Notes: generated from the letters alone by a model not told the origin. A stretch of DNA of 64,000 nt from Sipunculus nudus (GCA_026874595.1 CM049320.1:5955464-6019463); one strand, 5' to 3'; shown: positions 1 to 11,600, counted from the first letter of the stretch. A program made the numbers and translations.

Positions 1-626
1 CCTGTAAAGTCCTTGCTCATATTGTATTAGAAGGGGTGGCAGGGGTAAATATGGAAAAATAGAAAAATATATGCTTGAATAATAAAGAAAAGCGGCGTCG
101 GAATTCGTGTCTTTCTTTACTTCTGCATGCGAAAGTTTATATTTAATCTACTTTAATTCATTTGTGTCAGGTTTTTTAGGCCCCCCCCCCCCTTTATCTA
201 ATATTCTGTATCCTCCCCTAATATTTTGTCCAGTCCTGCAAGGTTTGCTTATATATCAGGTGAATGTGAACTCACAACGTTGACCTTTCGGTCACTGACG
301 TTTTCCAGACTAGATTTAACGGTATCATATTATTCTAATTAACATATTCATAAGACATGTCAGGAAATGTTTATTTGCATCTTCATGGGAATCCTCTTTG
401 GATTTCTTATCCCCCAGTGGGCTGGGATGTTTTTCATACTGAATAGTTAACATTCCGTCAGGATTTTCTTCCTCACTAAGAAATCTATCAGGATGGACAT
501 ATTTTGTCTGATTCCAGAAATTTATATCCTTGGAAAAATAAGCAGGAAACAACGAAAAAGAAATATTGATTACAATTTAAATAACAAGCACTGGCACTTA
601 TATACTTGCCTAAAATGGATTCATTT
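1..626. other. intergenic, no gene seen
   Basis: AT-rich sequence with a 12-base C run at 181-192. I see no exon, RNA gene or recognisable repeat. Short open frames on both strands have no family resemblance. Confidence 0.5.
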
Positions 627-935
627 ATTACCTCCGCCATTAGGGTATGTGTATGTGTATGTGTTTGTGTGTGTGGGGGGGGGGGGGGTTGTTTGTTTGT
701 TCATAACATAACTCATGCAATCATGAACGGAATTTAATTAAATGTTAACTGCATTTCGGGAATAGGCCGATGAATCGATTAGATTATTGTGTGGAGCTGG
801 CACATGATCCAGATTTAGGTACTTCATAAAAGAAAGGTACAAATTAATTAAACTTGGAATATAGGCCGAATAAGTGAATGTAAAGAAGATTTTGGGAGCA
901 TCCACAATACCCCCCCCCCCCCCCCCCCCGACATA
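627..935 (+). repeat. Family B dispersed repeat (CCTCCGCC head), copy 1
   Basis: The copy begins ATTACCTCCGCC and runs through a GT-rich stretch with a 14-base G run (675-688). It continues into GTGTGGAGCTGGCACATGAT, then ATAGGCCGAATAAGTGAATG, and ends at a 20-base C run (910-929). The same ordered blocks occur at 28985-29205 (+), in part at 31146-31260 (+), and inverted at 48505-48110. The family resembles, from memory, a repeat widespread in molluscs that starts with a CCTCCGCC motif and ends with TTGGCGGAGG. It is non-coding and I cannot assign a transposon class. Confidence 0.7.
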
Positions 936-1469
936 TACACATGAGTGGATGAATCTTGCATCAGAAACATGTGTCTAGTTGTATTTGTAGTCCCTTCCAA
1001 CTATATATTAACTGTAGAACAAATTTCAACTCAAATTCACGAATTGACAAGGTCGGACCTTTCGCGAGCATATAATTATCGCGAAATGATTATTGTAATA
1101 TGTTTCACACACGCACAAACTATATAAATTGGGACAGAAAATATACGTTAACCAAAGAGACAAGCTTGGTTATTGAAAATTGCATTTAATTGTGCTTACA
1201 CAAGCAGGCGGACGCTGTGTACGGTGTACCCATATAATTAGTGTTCAAACAATGCCTGACAACCAAAGACGTTGTTATCACCAGACTAATATACATAGTT
1301 TTAAATTTAAAAGGTCCAAATAAATCGAACCCCGTATTCTTGCACTGAGCACGCTTACTGCCCGAGCATTACTGAGTAAATGGCATGAAATTTTTGACAA
1401 GCATTTAATTTAAGGGAATCAAGGTTACCTCGCGAAAAAAAAATCACGAAAAATACATGCTTGCGAAAG
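936..1469. other. intergenic, no gene seen
   Basis: Unremarkable AT-rich sequence between a family B repeat and the minisatellite. A 60-codon open frame near 945-1127 has no recognisable content. Confidence 0.4.
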
Positions 1470-1511
1470 TACGGAGCCCGGGAGACGACATGGTGAAAAA
1501 TATTTATTAAC
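1470..1511 (+). repeat. 42-bp segment identical to 46822-46863
   Basis: Base-by-base comparison shows 42 identical bases at 1470-1511 and 46822-46863, containing GGAGCCCGGGAGACGACATG followed by a TATTTATTAAC end. The flanks on both sides differ. Here it sits directly against the left edge of the palindromic minisatellite. It is probably a conserved piece of a dispersed element. Confidence 0.85.
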
Positions 1512-1512
1512 T

Positions 1513-1835
1513 CATGCGCACGAATTGCTAATCCGTGCCCACGAATTACTAATCCGTGCCCACGAATTACTCATCCGTGCGCACGAATTACTAATTCGTG
1601 GCCACGAATTACTAATCCGTGCCCACGAATTACTAGGTGTGAAAAATATATTTCCAAGGTGGAAAAAATATATAATAATTCGTGCGCACGAATTACTAAT
1701 CCGTGCGCACGAATTACTAATTCGTGGCCACGAATTAGTGGCCAGTGAGAACAGCTCTCTAATGTTGCTGGCTCAATGCTCATTGGCTACTAATTCGTGC
1801 GCACGAGTTATTATCGTGCGCACAAATTACTAGCC
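1513..1835. repeat. Palindromic 21-bp minisatellite
   Basis: About ten units of a 21-bp repeat are built from a CGTGCGCACG (or CGTGCCCACG) core and an AATTACTAATC spacer. They lie in three blocks (about 1513-1640, 1676-1738, 1789-1830) separated by unique sequence. The core is self-complementary: 1676-1695, TAATTCGTGCGCACGAATTA, is a perfect 20-bp palindrome. Because the period is a multiple of three, the array reads open on both strands as a heptad (RAHELLI). This is an arithmetic effect of the repeat, not evidence for a gene. The last block lies between inverted copies of TCATTGGCTA (1780-1789) and TAGCCAATGA (1831-1840). Confidence 0.9.
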
Positions 1836-2054
1836 AATGAGAAGCAAGCACACATCGACTCAGTCTAGGCACAGGCTGGCAGTTTCAGCGGGCACACACG
1901 GTTGTCAAAATGAAGCCTAGCGCCTTCCGACAGTTCCGTGACTTTCTACCTTGGAAAATTCGGAACTCTGTATATTGAAAATAGTAAGGGCTTTAAGCGA
2001 TACTTTAAGAATATAAATATAAAACTTACAGATCCAGTTGCCGTGCATGCATAG

Positions 2055-2570
2055 TGGAAAATTTCTAAGGCTCTTTCTGGTAAAAAAACAACCTACCTTA
2101 ATGGGAACATTATTATAGACAAAGCCGATCAGGCTGAAATTTTTAACAATTATTTTGCTTCACAAAGTAACTCCAGTTACAGATCTCAATCGCAATTTGG
2201 CGGTGATGCTAAATTGCAAATTACGCATAAACTAGGTGAAATGAACTTCACAGAACTTCTCATGTCATATTTGGGATTAGCTTTCCTGACAGGAACACAT
2301 AAACATGATATGTTTGAAAGCTAATAAGCGTTTGGAAATTTAAAAAAAAATTATAAATTCCAATTCTCTATGAAAGTTTTAGATCGTATGTATAAATCAT
2401 TAATACGTTTAATACTGGAGTGTGGTGTTTTAATATTAAACAATTGTTCTGTCAGACAATCATACCAACTGAAGAGTATACAACGGAAAAGATGTTTAAC
2501 AAGTACTGGAGCGCTCTCGACTTCCAGCACTGGAGCTATTGTAAAAGCGCTATAATGGTCAAGTATAGTG
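2055..2570 (+). pseudogene. Decayed LINE ORF2 with reverse-transcriptase core missing
   Basis: From 2055 the frame reads WKISKALSGKK, then IIIDKADQAEIFNNYFASQS, which is the linker found between endonuclease and reverse transcriptase in Jockey/CR1-like non-LTR retrotransposons. Shortly after KLGEMNFTE (about 2250) it jumps to sequence resembling the region after the RT catalytic core: SYLGLAF, then in shifted frames KANKRLEI (about 2320) and DRMYKSLIRLILECGVLILN (from about 2382), ending near LKSIQRKRCLTSTGA. The roughly 200-residue catalytic part of the RT, including the YADD-type motif, is absent. Frame shifts and stops break what remains, so it cannot encode a working protein. Superfamily placement is from memory of conserved motifs; exact clade unknown. 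Confidence 0.72.
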
Positions 2571-2599
2571 CCCATCTGACTAACAGTGCTGAAATCATG

Positions 2600-3280
2600 T
2601 TATTTCACAAAGCTCGCAGAATAAAGGTCACAGAGACATTATGTCAGATTTCCAAGACATTTATACAGGAAGCTCCCTGAATCTTAATCAAATTAAAAGT
2701 TTCTAGGTCCAACTCTAACCACTCATGCAAATCTGTCCGTTGGGGGCTCAAATTTTGTTCTTTTACATTCGGGTCTTTTACTAAATTCAAATTGCCATGG
2801 AGATTTGCTGACGACCTCGCTTGATATACAGTTAGAAGTATCTGGGTCTAACGGTTCCGGTTTGTGCCCTATTAACGACCTGGCTGCTTTGAAGTTCTCA
2901 AAAACAGAGAAAAAATATGTAAAATCCGAACAATTATAGGAGATGCCACCTGTCTCAAGGAAATGATGGAACACTCCATTATCAATATGCAAACAAAGAA
3001 TCAAGGGGATCAATGCATTAGTCATTCAGATACAAGAGCTTTTGTATCAATTCTGGGGGATACTTTAGACCTCATAGCTCGCAGAATATAGGTCGCAGTG
3101 ACCTAATTTAAAAAATCTTTCATTGACCGCCATGGGTGTTTAGTAAGAAGTTTCTATGTCTAGCGGTAACGATTTGTGACCTGCAAACGGAAGAACTGAC
3201 GGACTGACGGACAGACGGACATACGACGGACAAAGGTTGATTGGTATAGCTCAGATGACTCCCAGTCATCTGAGATAACA
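2600..3280 (+). repeat. Family F repeat (GACGG tail, terminal hairpin)
   Basis: It holds AGCTCGCAGAATATAGGTCG followed by CAGTGACCTAAT (3073-3106), with a related block near 2610-2640. A GACGG/GACGGAC run follows at about 3195-3232. The end is a perfect 11-bp hairpin, CTCAGATGACT (3250-3260), loop CCC, AGTCATCTGAG (3264-3274). The block order matches, from memory, abundant mollusc repeats ending in a CTCAG hairpin. The left edge is uncertain. Related sequence occurs at 63500-63660, and GACGG-tailed sequence at 14680-14960. Confidence 0.55.
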
Positions 3281-4184
3281 ATTAAATAAATGAACACGAT
3301 ATTAATCGGTTTATTGTCTTTTGAACAACAATAAAATCACAAACCAGAAAAAATATACTTTTTGGTAATAAAACTTAACCGTTACATCGATTTTCTAGTG
3401 TTTACATAGCTTCCCGCTGCATAACGTCTATTAAAACAGATGGATAAAGACCATAGAATTAATTGAAAGAATAGAAAGAATGCTCAGATTGCCTCTTTAG
3501 AATAATTTGTTTCCTACAAAAGGAACCTGTGTATATAGCTGCAGATACATGAAACATGATAAATTAGTCTTGATTGAATTCAATTGAACATTTATTTAAT
3601 ATCATGCATTCCTATGGTATAGCATGTCGGCGGTTAACGCGGCTTTCCCATTTAGTAAACGTCAGATGCGACGCAAGAATGCATTCCTAGGGGAGTCGGA
3701 TGTATACAGCAGGTATTTCAATAACTGGTTTAAAAGATTTCTCTCGTGTTTCAATACAAGCAGCGTTAAATAAATCTAGTTAGAAGAAACGTATAAAATC
3801 CATACAGTGAAGGTTACGGAACTTCTATTCCCAAAATGTGGGCAGTATCGTTAAGAATATTGATATTTTTCATTTGACGGCACCGCGTGATATTGGAATA
3901 CAATTGTTGTATAATTTTGTGGGAACTTATTCGTTAGAATCATTAAGCCTAGAGAAGGTCATGAGGTTATGTCTATGTATATTTGATGCAAAACTACGAC
4001 TTTTATTTTTCCATTATAAATGACATGGGGATACCTCCCTGCGGTCGCAAGGCGATTCCAGACTTCAGCTATTTCTACATTCCCCTTCCCTATATCACCA
4101 AAGTGAATACTGTGTATCAAATATCCTCATCTAAACTTAATATAAACTTATTTTTTTCATTAGTACAAATAGTTATTATTCCTA
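3281..4184. other. intergenic, no gene seen
   Basis: AT-rich sequence. Short frames (for example 3838-4023) have no recognisable protein features. Confidence 0.4.
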
Positions 4185-4370
4185 ATCAAGGCACTCTCCA
4201 TGGCTCAGATGATGGCGTTCGGTAATATATATGGATCGAGAAACCGGAGAATCAAGATAAAACCACCAGTCCTGAATGGCCAAATGCAACCCACTCTCAT
4301 AGCCTCGCCGGGGATTGAACCAGTGAGCAAACTGTAAGAGGCTGATTGGTTCGGTTTTGTACAGTGTTGA
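4185..4370 (-). mobile_element. SINE family A, copy 1 (tRNA-derived)
   Basis: Read on the minus strand it has a degenerate B-box region (GGTTCAATCCCCGGCGAGG), then CTATGAGAGTGGGTTGCATT, a GGTGGTTTTATC block, and the 3' end CCATGGAGAGTGCCTTGATT. The same ordered blocks occur at 33581-33769 and 57616-57795 (both minus) and, more diverged, at 11425-11600 (plus). The tRNA-like head followed by a conserved body is typical of a SINE. Confidence 0.75.
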
Positions 4371-4827
4371 AGGAATCGAAAGAAATAAAAAAATGGATAT
4401 CGACCCAAAGCTTGGTTTAAACATATTTATTTCTTTTGGATTGTACAAGTAGCGCTTTTAAGCGCTAATATAAGTACTCTCCAAACTTACAAACAGGAGA
4501 TACAATATACAAATGTCTAACAATTAAAGAGAATTGTGCATATAACAAATCCGTTATAACAATATATCAATGAATGTCTAAATAATATGCAAATATATAT
4601 GATATGTATTCAATAACAATATGTTGAGATATCAAAACCGAGGAAATCTGTTATCGATCATGCATAATATGATGTATCCATCATACTTATAGAAGATAAG
4701 ATATGAACAATCAGCAAAGTCTGATAAATACATTTGAAATACAAGAACAAAGTTCAGTGATTAAAGGTATTGACCCTGGTAGATGTTTAAAAATATATAG
4801 ATAATATATCACAGTTACAATTACATT
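4371..4827. other. AT-rich spacer, no gene seen
   Basis: Very AT-rich. It contains a short palindrome AGCGCTTTTAAGCGCT at 4451-4466. Nothing else supported. Confidence 0.4.
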
Positions 4828-5331
4828 TCATGACATTTCCAGCATAAAAAAACGTCTTGATGATTTAAGATATGTGTAGACGTGATCCAGTATACACTGA
4901 TTGACTATTATACTGAAATCTGATGACCCATGTAACAAGATAGACATTAATTTATCGGTTTGTTGTCTGCCTGGATTTGAAATGAAAGAAGTTATTATAT
5001 CAGGGATTATATTTTGTAATTGCTCTAGTAGCAGTTGTCGTGCGATTCCGTAGTACGGACACATTAAGAAGAAGTGAACAGATGATTCAACCATTCCACA
5101 GTGTGGAGATTGATTAATTTCGGACAGGCCATGTCTATATAGGTGATCTTGGAGGCAGCTATGGCCAAGCCTAAGTCTTGAACTTAAAATATTCTGCTTT
5201 CTTTTTCCATAAATATAATATAATGGGGGGTCTGACGCTAAGCCAAGGTATCTGTTTAGAGAAGATTTAAAACAATTTAATGACGCTGCATTAAAGCTTA
5301 AACAGACATCATGTGAATTCAAATTGTCCAC
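4828..5331 (-). pseudogene. LINE ORF2 C-terminal fragment
   Basis: An uninterrupted 167-codon frame. Residues ~49-110 read RLRLGHSCLQDHLYRHGL, a CG pair, then SSVHFFLMCPYY. This is the arrangement of the C-terminal domain of many animal non-LTR retrotransposons (R-x-R-x-G-H-S/C-x-L-N-x-H-L, a CG pair, then HFF-L-x-CP-x-Y). Upstream endonuclease and RT domains are missing on both sides, so it is a truncated copy. The intact frame suggests it is younger than the LINE remnant at 2055-2570. Host gene content is unlikely. Confidence 0.7.
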
Positions 5332-6794
5332 CTATTTGGTTGGCCCAAGTAAAAGTTTAATTAAAAGTCTAATTACAAGTTTAGCTAAAGTCAGACAGAA
5401 TGTTATATTTTAAGAAACTTAAAAACTACACAAACTTCTAATCAAGCTTCTAACCGTCACCGTAAAATGTGCCCTTTTATAGGGACCAACTTTTTACAAC
5501 GATGTAGAAGGAACGGGATCATAAGAGACCGAACCTTTTTAATTTTAAGGATGAACCATTACCTGATTATCTCAAGTCTGTATATGTAGCTTTTTGTATA
5601 TAAAATAAAAAAGTATGAATGAATTGTGATTTAGAATATGACATTGGGGAATAAGCTGTATGTGGTATACGAAATCATTCAAGTATTTACTCTTTGTCAT
5701 AGAGGCATTCTCTTTTGCAGTCTGTGATGGGGACAGTGATATATACATACTATACATTTTAGAACTGCACAAATCCAGAATTACAACAGCACATTTTTAC
5801 TAATAACTGCACGAATAGGGGACGAATGCACGTTAAAATATACCCTGTGTAATATGCTTAATCCGCCGACCGTAGGTGTGCTGTTAGCACCTTTACTGTA
5901 TAAACTATAAATAGGTATATCAAAGGAGTAATACATTAAACTTTGGACATGAATAATCTATTACTTTATAATTTGGACATGTATATTATATTACAATAAT
6001 ATGTTTTTCTTAAAAGAACACTTTTTATCACCATTACGAGACACTCAATTCCTTTTACGGGCAATCACTTCCACTTTTGGAAACTTTGAAGGAAAAGTTC
6101 AGAACCGGTGAAAGTTCCAACCGCGTGTTATCTGCATGCACAGTGAGACCTGTTATTGGAACCACCTATATTCTGGCTGACAGAGCTGATCTAAGATCCA
6201 ACCATTGCGTTGGGGAAATCATGAAAGACAATTCTCTCGTTCACGCGCTTACCTACCTCACAAACACACACCAGTTTGATCAGGCTTTTTATTCTAGGTC
6301 TGTCTTTTTTTCTAGCGTCTTGCAATTGTTTATATCACGTGTTCCTTTGTAGTGCCTTATGACGCAAAACATAGTGGACAGCCAATGGCCCGTTCATGAG
6401 TTTGCCCCTCTGTGTTTGTCTTGTATTAGTTATAGGCTAGTCGTCCTATTATAAGGGCCCAGGGTGGCGTTTTTGTTTACTGGTTCAAATTAAATGGCTC
6501 TGACGTGATCAATAAATCCTGCATGAATTGCCGTTTTATGGACCTCCCGGGTGTCTGGGTTAAATTGTATTCATCTGAAAATGGTAATTCTGCTGCAATC
6601 CTAGTGCCGCAGTTAATAAGACGCACGTATGTTTATTTGCGTGATGTTGTTGTGGCGGCTGTATTGAGAATTCTTCAATAATTAATGCATCTGTTGGCTC
6701 ATGAAAAATAATATAATGATGGTTTGCAATGATGCCAACATTGTTGCTTTTGTTTTCTATTTATAACAAAAACTTAGGGTACTTTATATGTATC

Positions 6795-6798
<4 letters not shown>
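5332..6798. other. intergenic; unrecognised 91-codon frame inside
   Basis: No repeat or gene recognised. A plus-strand frame at 6077-6352 (91 codons, starting METLKEKFRTGESS) has mixed composition but I cannot match it to a family or to clear splice sites. It may be chance or an unknown element. Confidence 0.35.

Positions 6799-6833
<35 letters not shown>
6799..6833. repeat. (CT)n microsatellite
   Basis: Uninterrupted CT dinucleotide tract of about 17 units. Confidence 0.95.
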
Positions 6834-6837
<4 letters not shown>

Positions 6838-7754
6838 CTTTTTTATAATAGTACATTATATAATTATTTTTATTTCAAGCAAACCATAGAAAACATTTTA
6901 ATAATTTATATATCATTATAATGATTTTATCTGAAAAAGCCTAATGGATGATTCATCGGTTTCAATGCACTGTATTCATATTAATATTTCAAAGGATTTT
7001 TCCCCACCTTTTACCATGAATACTGAGACGTTTATTTCAGTCTTCAATATATCATGCACGATCCAATTATCAACATGACAGCAATTATCAGTATTTGTTC
7101 AGCAATTAAACGGTCATTGCCTCTCTATCAATCCCACCCACACCAGCAGTTGTCAGGTTGTCAGATATGAACGATGCCCTTTACGGTTTGATTTTCATCA
7201 TCCCACCGTTACTGAGTTTAACCATCACGCTAAGTGCAACCATTGTTTTATTTCATTAGCTGTGTTCTTGTCATTCATGCCCGTTGAAAGACAATGGCAA
7301 ACGAAACTCCCCAGCATTCTAACAGTTCCAGAATTCAGCCTACCAGTTTTACTATGAAGAAGGATGGAAATTTAGTTTAGAGTTTGGGGTATACTTTGCT
7401 GATAACATTAACAGAAACGATATCTATATTCCTTAGGTCATGTCCTGAAGTTTAAATTAAAAGTATGAAGGAACATAATGTAAAACAGTAATGACTAAGT
7501 GCAGTCCCTCTCTCTAAACAAAACTTTATACCGTATCCCGTGAAAATTGAGACTACCCTAAAAATAGGCTTTTAATGTTGATAGCATGTTTAAATGAGCG
7601 TACAAATTGGCCTTTACAGAATGGGACAACTCTTAAGATCGCCAGACACATTTACACATATTACCCGTAGTGAAGAAGTAATGAAAAGGAAAAATAAAAA
7701 CACAAATAAACAGATCATGTGCCTAGGTTAAGAATGGAGTAACATTTTACTGAC

Positions 7755-8045
7755 TTCTTTGGTCTAAGGGTAGAGAGCAGAACTAAAGCCGGGAGGTCAT
7801 GAGTTCAAGTCTTAGCTGCGAAGCGGTGAGATTTATCGCGGTCCGCACCTAACCAAGGTGAGCGCTCTGCAGGCTTAGTGGAAAGGCTGTGGCCCACAGC
7901 CGTGTATCACTCACAAACGGTTGCGTCTTTGAGAGGTTCCTCGGTTGTCTTGACAAAGCAATGAGATTAATCACACCCCAGGTGATCAGGTGCGGTAGAC
8001 TGCGGGTCTGGTTGACACCAGGATAAAAAATAATATGACAGGAAG
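7755..8045 (+). mobile_element. SINE family B, copy 1 (tRNA-derived)
   Basis: An A-box-like TGGTCTAAGGGTAGAG (from ~7760) and a B-box-like GAGTTCAAGTC (~7801) lie about 40 bases apart. They are followed by a body containing ACTCACAAACGGTTGCG, AGGTTCCTCGGTTG, AAAGCAATGAGATTAATCAC and GTTGACACCAGG. The same body occurs at 30610-30880 and in part at 36484-36620. The layout fits a tRNA-headed SINE inserted in plus orientation. Confidence 0.75.
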
Positions 8046-8854
8046 CGGGTTCTACCGCCCTGATACATAGTCTCAAACTTAAATGGAACTCTGTATAAAA
8101 ATGCAGGCGGTTATATCCACCAAAATTCTGGTTGGATACAGCAAGGGAAATAAATATTGCATTGTCAAATTGAGGTTAAGATCTGGTGCAGGTTTGTACT
8201 CTAATCGCCCTGCAAGGATTAGTAGCGCTGCGATATCTGCTATGAATTCAAGATTATTTGTGGTCCAGTTCATAAGATATAATGAAATATATAAATTGAA
8301 CTTAAGATATTAAAGAGTGTAACACATTTTTAAGCATTTATTTTGTTATAAAAATGAATTGCTGGAAGATTTTGGATCACACAGTAGACAAGATACAATA
8401 TCAGTATTAGGTGGAAAACGCTAATAGCCTGAATCACTAATTCACCAGGACACCGAAGATATTACGAACAACTCTATATTACGAACACTTGAGTTATGAG
8501 TTCCTGGGCCTCTCTTTAACAGACGCCTCTACGTTATAGATACAATCCCATGCCCCCTTTCTTCGTCATTGGGAGGTCAAATTTACATGTTATGACTCCA
8601 GTCATGTGGTATTATATTTGTTGTGCCTAAATAACCATAACAAAACAAAATTTCTTTTAAATGACTGAAAAGCCCAGATCCCACAGGTGCTCATTATCTT
8701 ACAAACAGTGAATTGTATTAAACAGGTCACCGCATCCCCGCTAGGGGTCTCTCGGGAAATCTATTCCCTCGGTCACGCACCGAGTGACCTTATTCTATTC
8801 CGACAGAAAATCCACACTGACTCACTGTCCTTCTAGTGGAGGTTATATGGTTTC
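8046..8854. other. intergenic, no gene seen
   Basis: Two short opposing frames near 8080-8310 overlap each other and match nothing recognisable. Confidence 0.35.
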
Positions 8855-9180
8855 AGCCACCGTTGGTTGGTTTGCATGTTTAGAAAGTTAATAAGGGATT
8901 TTCATCAAAAGGAAAGGGTTGAGGGGTTTCACCTTAGGAACAATCAATTTAATTCTGACGTTAATCTGGATCACCATATATTTTTGTTTCAAGAGTTTCT
9001 TTACCATTTCGACACAATCTGGTTTACCAAAAAGTTGGGACTGGCGTCATTTACTAATATTCGGGGAAACCTTTACGAGAATTTCCGACCATACACTAAA
9101 GTGTTGCCAGGATCCCAGTAATATTCCTGATCTGGATATTGGCGGAGGCATGTGGTCTTTGAGTGCTGTTCTAGTAATCT
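8855..9180 (+). repeat. Family B-like repeat, diverged
   Basis: It opens with a GTTGGTTTGCATGTTTAGAA-type head, then GGGATTTTCATCAAAAGG, and closes with GATATTGGCGGAGGCATGTG, TTTGAGTGCTGTTCTAGT. This is the head-to-tail order I remember for the mollusc repeat to which the 627, 28985 and 48110 copies belong. Two overlapping frames here are by-products of the repeat. Confidence 0.5.
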
Positions 9181-11424
9181 CCTCAAATCATACATTTTAA
9201 TTCTGCACAAAGTAATATTATCAAGACTGCCTGTTGATAGTGATCATGATAAAATCCTAGATTTTTAACACTTTAACACGGATAAACGTGTCCAGAAACA
9301 AACAAAACTTAAATGTTTTTTATATGCTATATCTTTGTAAACAAAGGGTGTAACTCTTATTGTCCTGTGTGCAATGTCTTCCTAAATAACAAATGACGCA
9401 TCATACAGGAGCGGCGTACAGCGTGCGATAATACCCCTGGTGGTCTGACGGCCGATCCACGTTAACCTGTAGAATAACAATATACTGTTGACGGAAGCGC
9501 TGTGTCACATCAAGTATTCTATTGAAACATTTAAAAGACGGATTACCAAAGTAATTTGTCAATGTTGTTGCACCATTCCCTGTTCATTTCTTAACGGCAC
9601 ACGGTTTATTAGAATCATCAAGATATATTTTTTCGGGAACTCTTAACTCTCAACTTTGTTGATAAAAACATGTATAATACGCAGTATGATTTTTGTCCTA
9701 TATTAGTTAAATTTCCTAGACTAGAGAAATATAATCATTTTCATACTAAATCGCATTAAATTCTCTCTCAGACACACATGCACACACACACCCATATGTA
9801 TGAAAATGGCCAATGAATTCTTTATTCTTTAATCTTTAGTCATTCGCAACCTCTGTATAGTTACGTGAATTTTCTATAGCGCCCTTGAACCATCTGGATT
9901 AATACGTGTAATCTGCGATTTTCAGTTTTGAAAAGAATATGACAATATAATATATTATAATTAATTTATCGGTGAGAGATAAATTGTTTTCTAATCGAAA
10001 CCATAAAAATATTAATAATGACGTTGTACTTCAATGAATACTTGGGAATATTTGTCAGTTACCGTCAAAAGCTCTATGACTGGTGACAGTCAAGGAGACT
10101 TCCCTTCAAAGGTCTTCTCAATTTGGTATAATGTTATGTTCCAATAAATCACCTAAAGCAAGCATTTGGTGATACCAGCACGTTTAGTGTTTTACGGAGA
10201 TTAAATTGGTTTTAGCTCAACAGATGTTGCAGGACATTATACAGGGTCCGTTTTCATGTTTTCTGAGGATCACTGCGGGGTTCCGTTATGATGTACGTGT
10301 AGTAGAATATGTGTAATGGGCATCACGCATGAGATATCATCAGGGTATGGTCGTTTAAAAAAGTATAGCATTTATTATGCCAGGAGGTATAACAACTTTA
10401 GCGTCGTTAGTTGGTTGGTTGGTTGGTAAATTGGTAAGTGGTTTAGTTATTTGTTGCTATTTTACTTGTCTAGTTTTCCTGTTAGTACGTTAATTCCAAA
10501 TATTCCAAGTGACAATTAATTAAAGATTCGAAATAATATCGGTCACCATAATATGTTTTAAGGATTTATTTTCTAAGGATCGTGAGACAGGACAGAGCCA
10601 TTCATTAGTATATGAGCCGTCTTTGTTACTGGCGAGCATTTCCCATCTGTGGTCCAACCATTGAATAGCAAAATCATGACGCACATTTTTCCATGTACAT
10701 AAAACAATTTATAGAAACGAAACTTATGCTGCTCCACATAACATGTTTTTATGAAATAAAAAAAGGAATTTACAATTATCTTTGACTTAAATAAAATGAA
10801 CGACACCAAAAACCACGGAATAGCCTTAGTCCTTGGCCAGGAGAAAGATAAGAAAAGGTCATTGTAATAAAAATTATACTAGGTGATCACAATTACTTTC
10901 AAACCGTTTAATATACTATTCCATGGATGCGACCTGTACGAAAATTTATACAATAACAAACAGACCAACCACGGGAAAACCTGGCCGATCAGAGGAGGCA
11001 TAACAATACTTTGTATTTTTGTTTATCGCGCGGGAACATTGCAGCTGAGATGCTGAGAGTCCATCAGAACATGTACACCTGATACGTAGTCCTTTTTTTC
11101 CTCATCAAGCAATATACATGTATTAATAATCCTATATGCACTATTTTTTTCTGATATTGCCATCAGACTAGGAAAGGTTATTAAAAGTACAGATTCACTC
11201 GTTATAGAACCATTAGTATTTAATCAATAAGGCGACATTAATTTTGTAATTTATATCACCATTTCTTAAATAGTTAGTCCAAATTACATCGAAAATCACG
11301 TCCTGAAAATCGACTTTGCACTTCATCATATACTGCGGTCAGTAACAGACGTAAATTTTTTGTAACGTATTATTTGAATCCTAATGTCAGTCGAGTAGTA
11401 ACAATTTAGCTGGCCTTTCTCCGA
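9181..11424. other. intergenic, no gene seen
   Basis: AT-rich, without a recognisable exon, RNA gene or dispersed repeat. A (GGTT)n-like patch lies at about 10410-10427. Confidence 0.4.
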
Positions 11425-11600
11425 CTAGGGTTCGATTTCCGGCGTGGCTATGAGAGATGGTTGAAGTAGACCTTCCACGTCCTGTGGTTTTCTCGGTAAT
11501 TTCGGATTTCACACCCTCTACTAGACACTACCGTACGCCATCATTTCTGGCATGCGTGTGAATTGTGTATGTGCTTGGACCGGTGCGTTTGAAGGCCTAT
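11425..11600 (+). mobile_element. SINE family A, diverged copy (plus strand)
   Basis: GGGTTCGATTTCCGGCGTGG (a B-box-like motif) is followed by CTATGAGAGATGGTTGAAGT, GTCCTGTGGTTTTCTCGG and a CCATCATTTCTGGCATG region. These follow the block order of the minus-strand family A copies. The A box is not clear. A C16-A10 run follows at 11673-11698. Confidence 0.55.

Noticed and set aside
1513-1640. CRISPR-like array
   Set aside because: Units are contiguous without unique spacers, in eukaryotic DNA.
1525-1833. 102-codon plus-strand frame of RAHELLI heptads and a 70-codon frame on the other strand
   Set aside because: Both arise from a 21-bp tandem DNA repeat whose period is a multiple of three; no other coding evidence.
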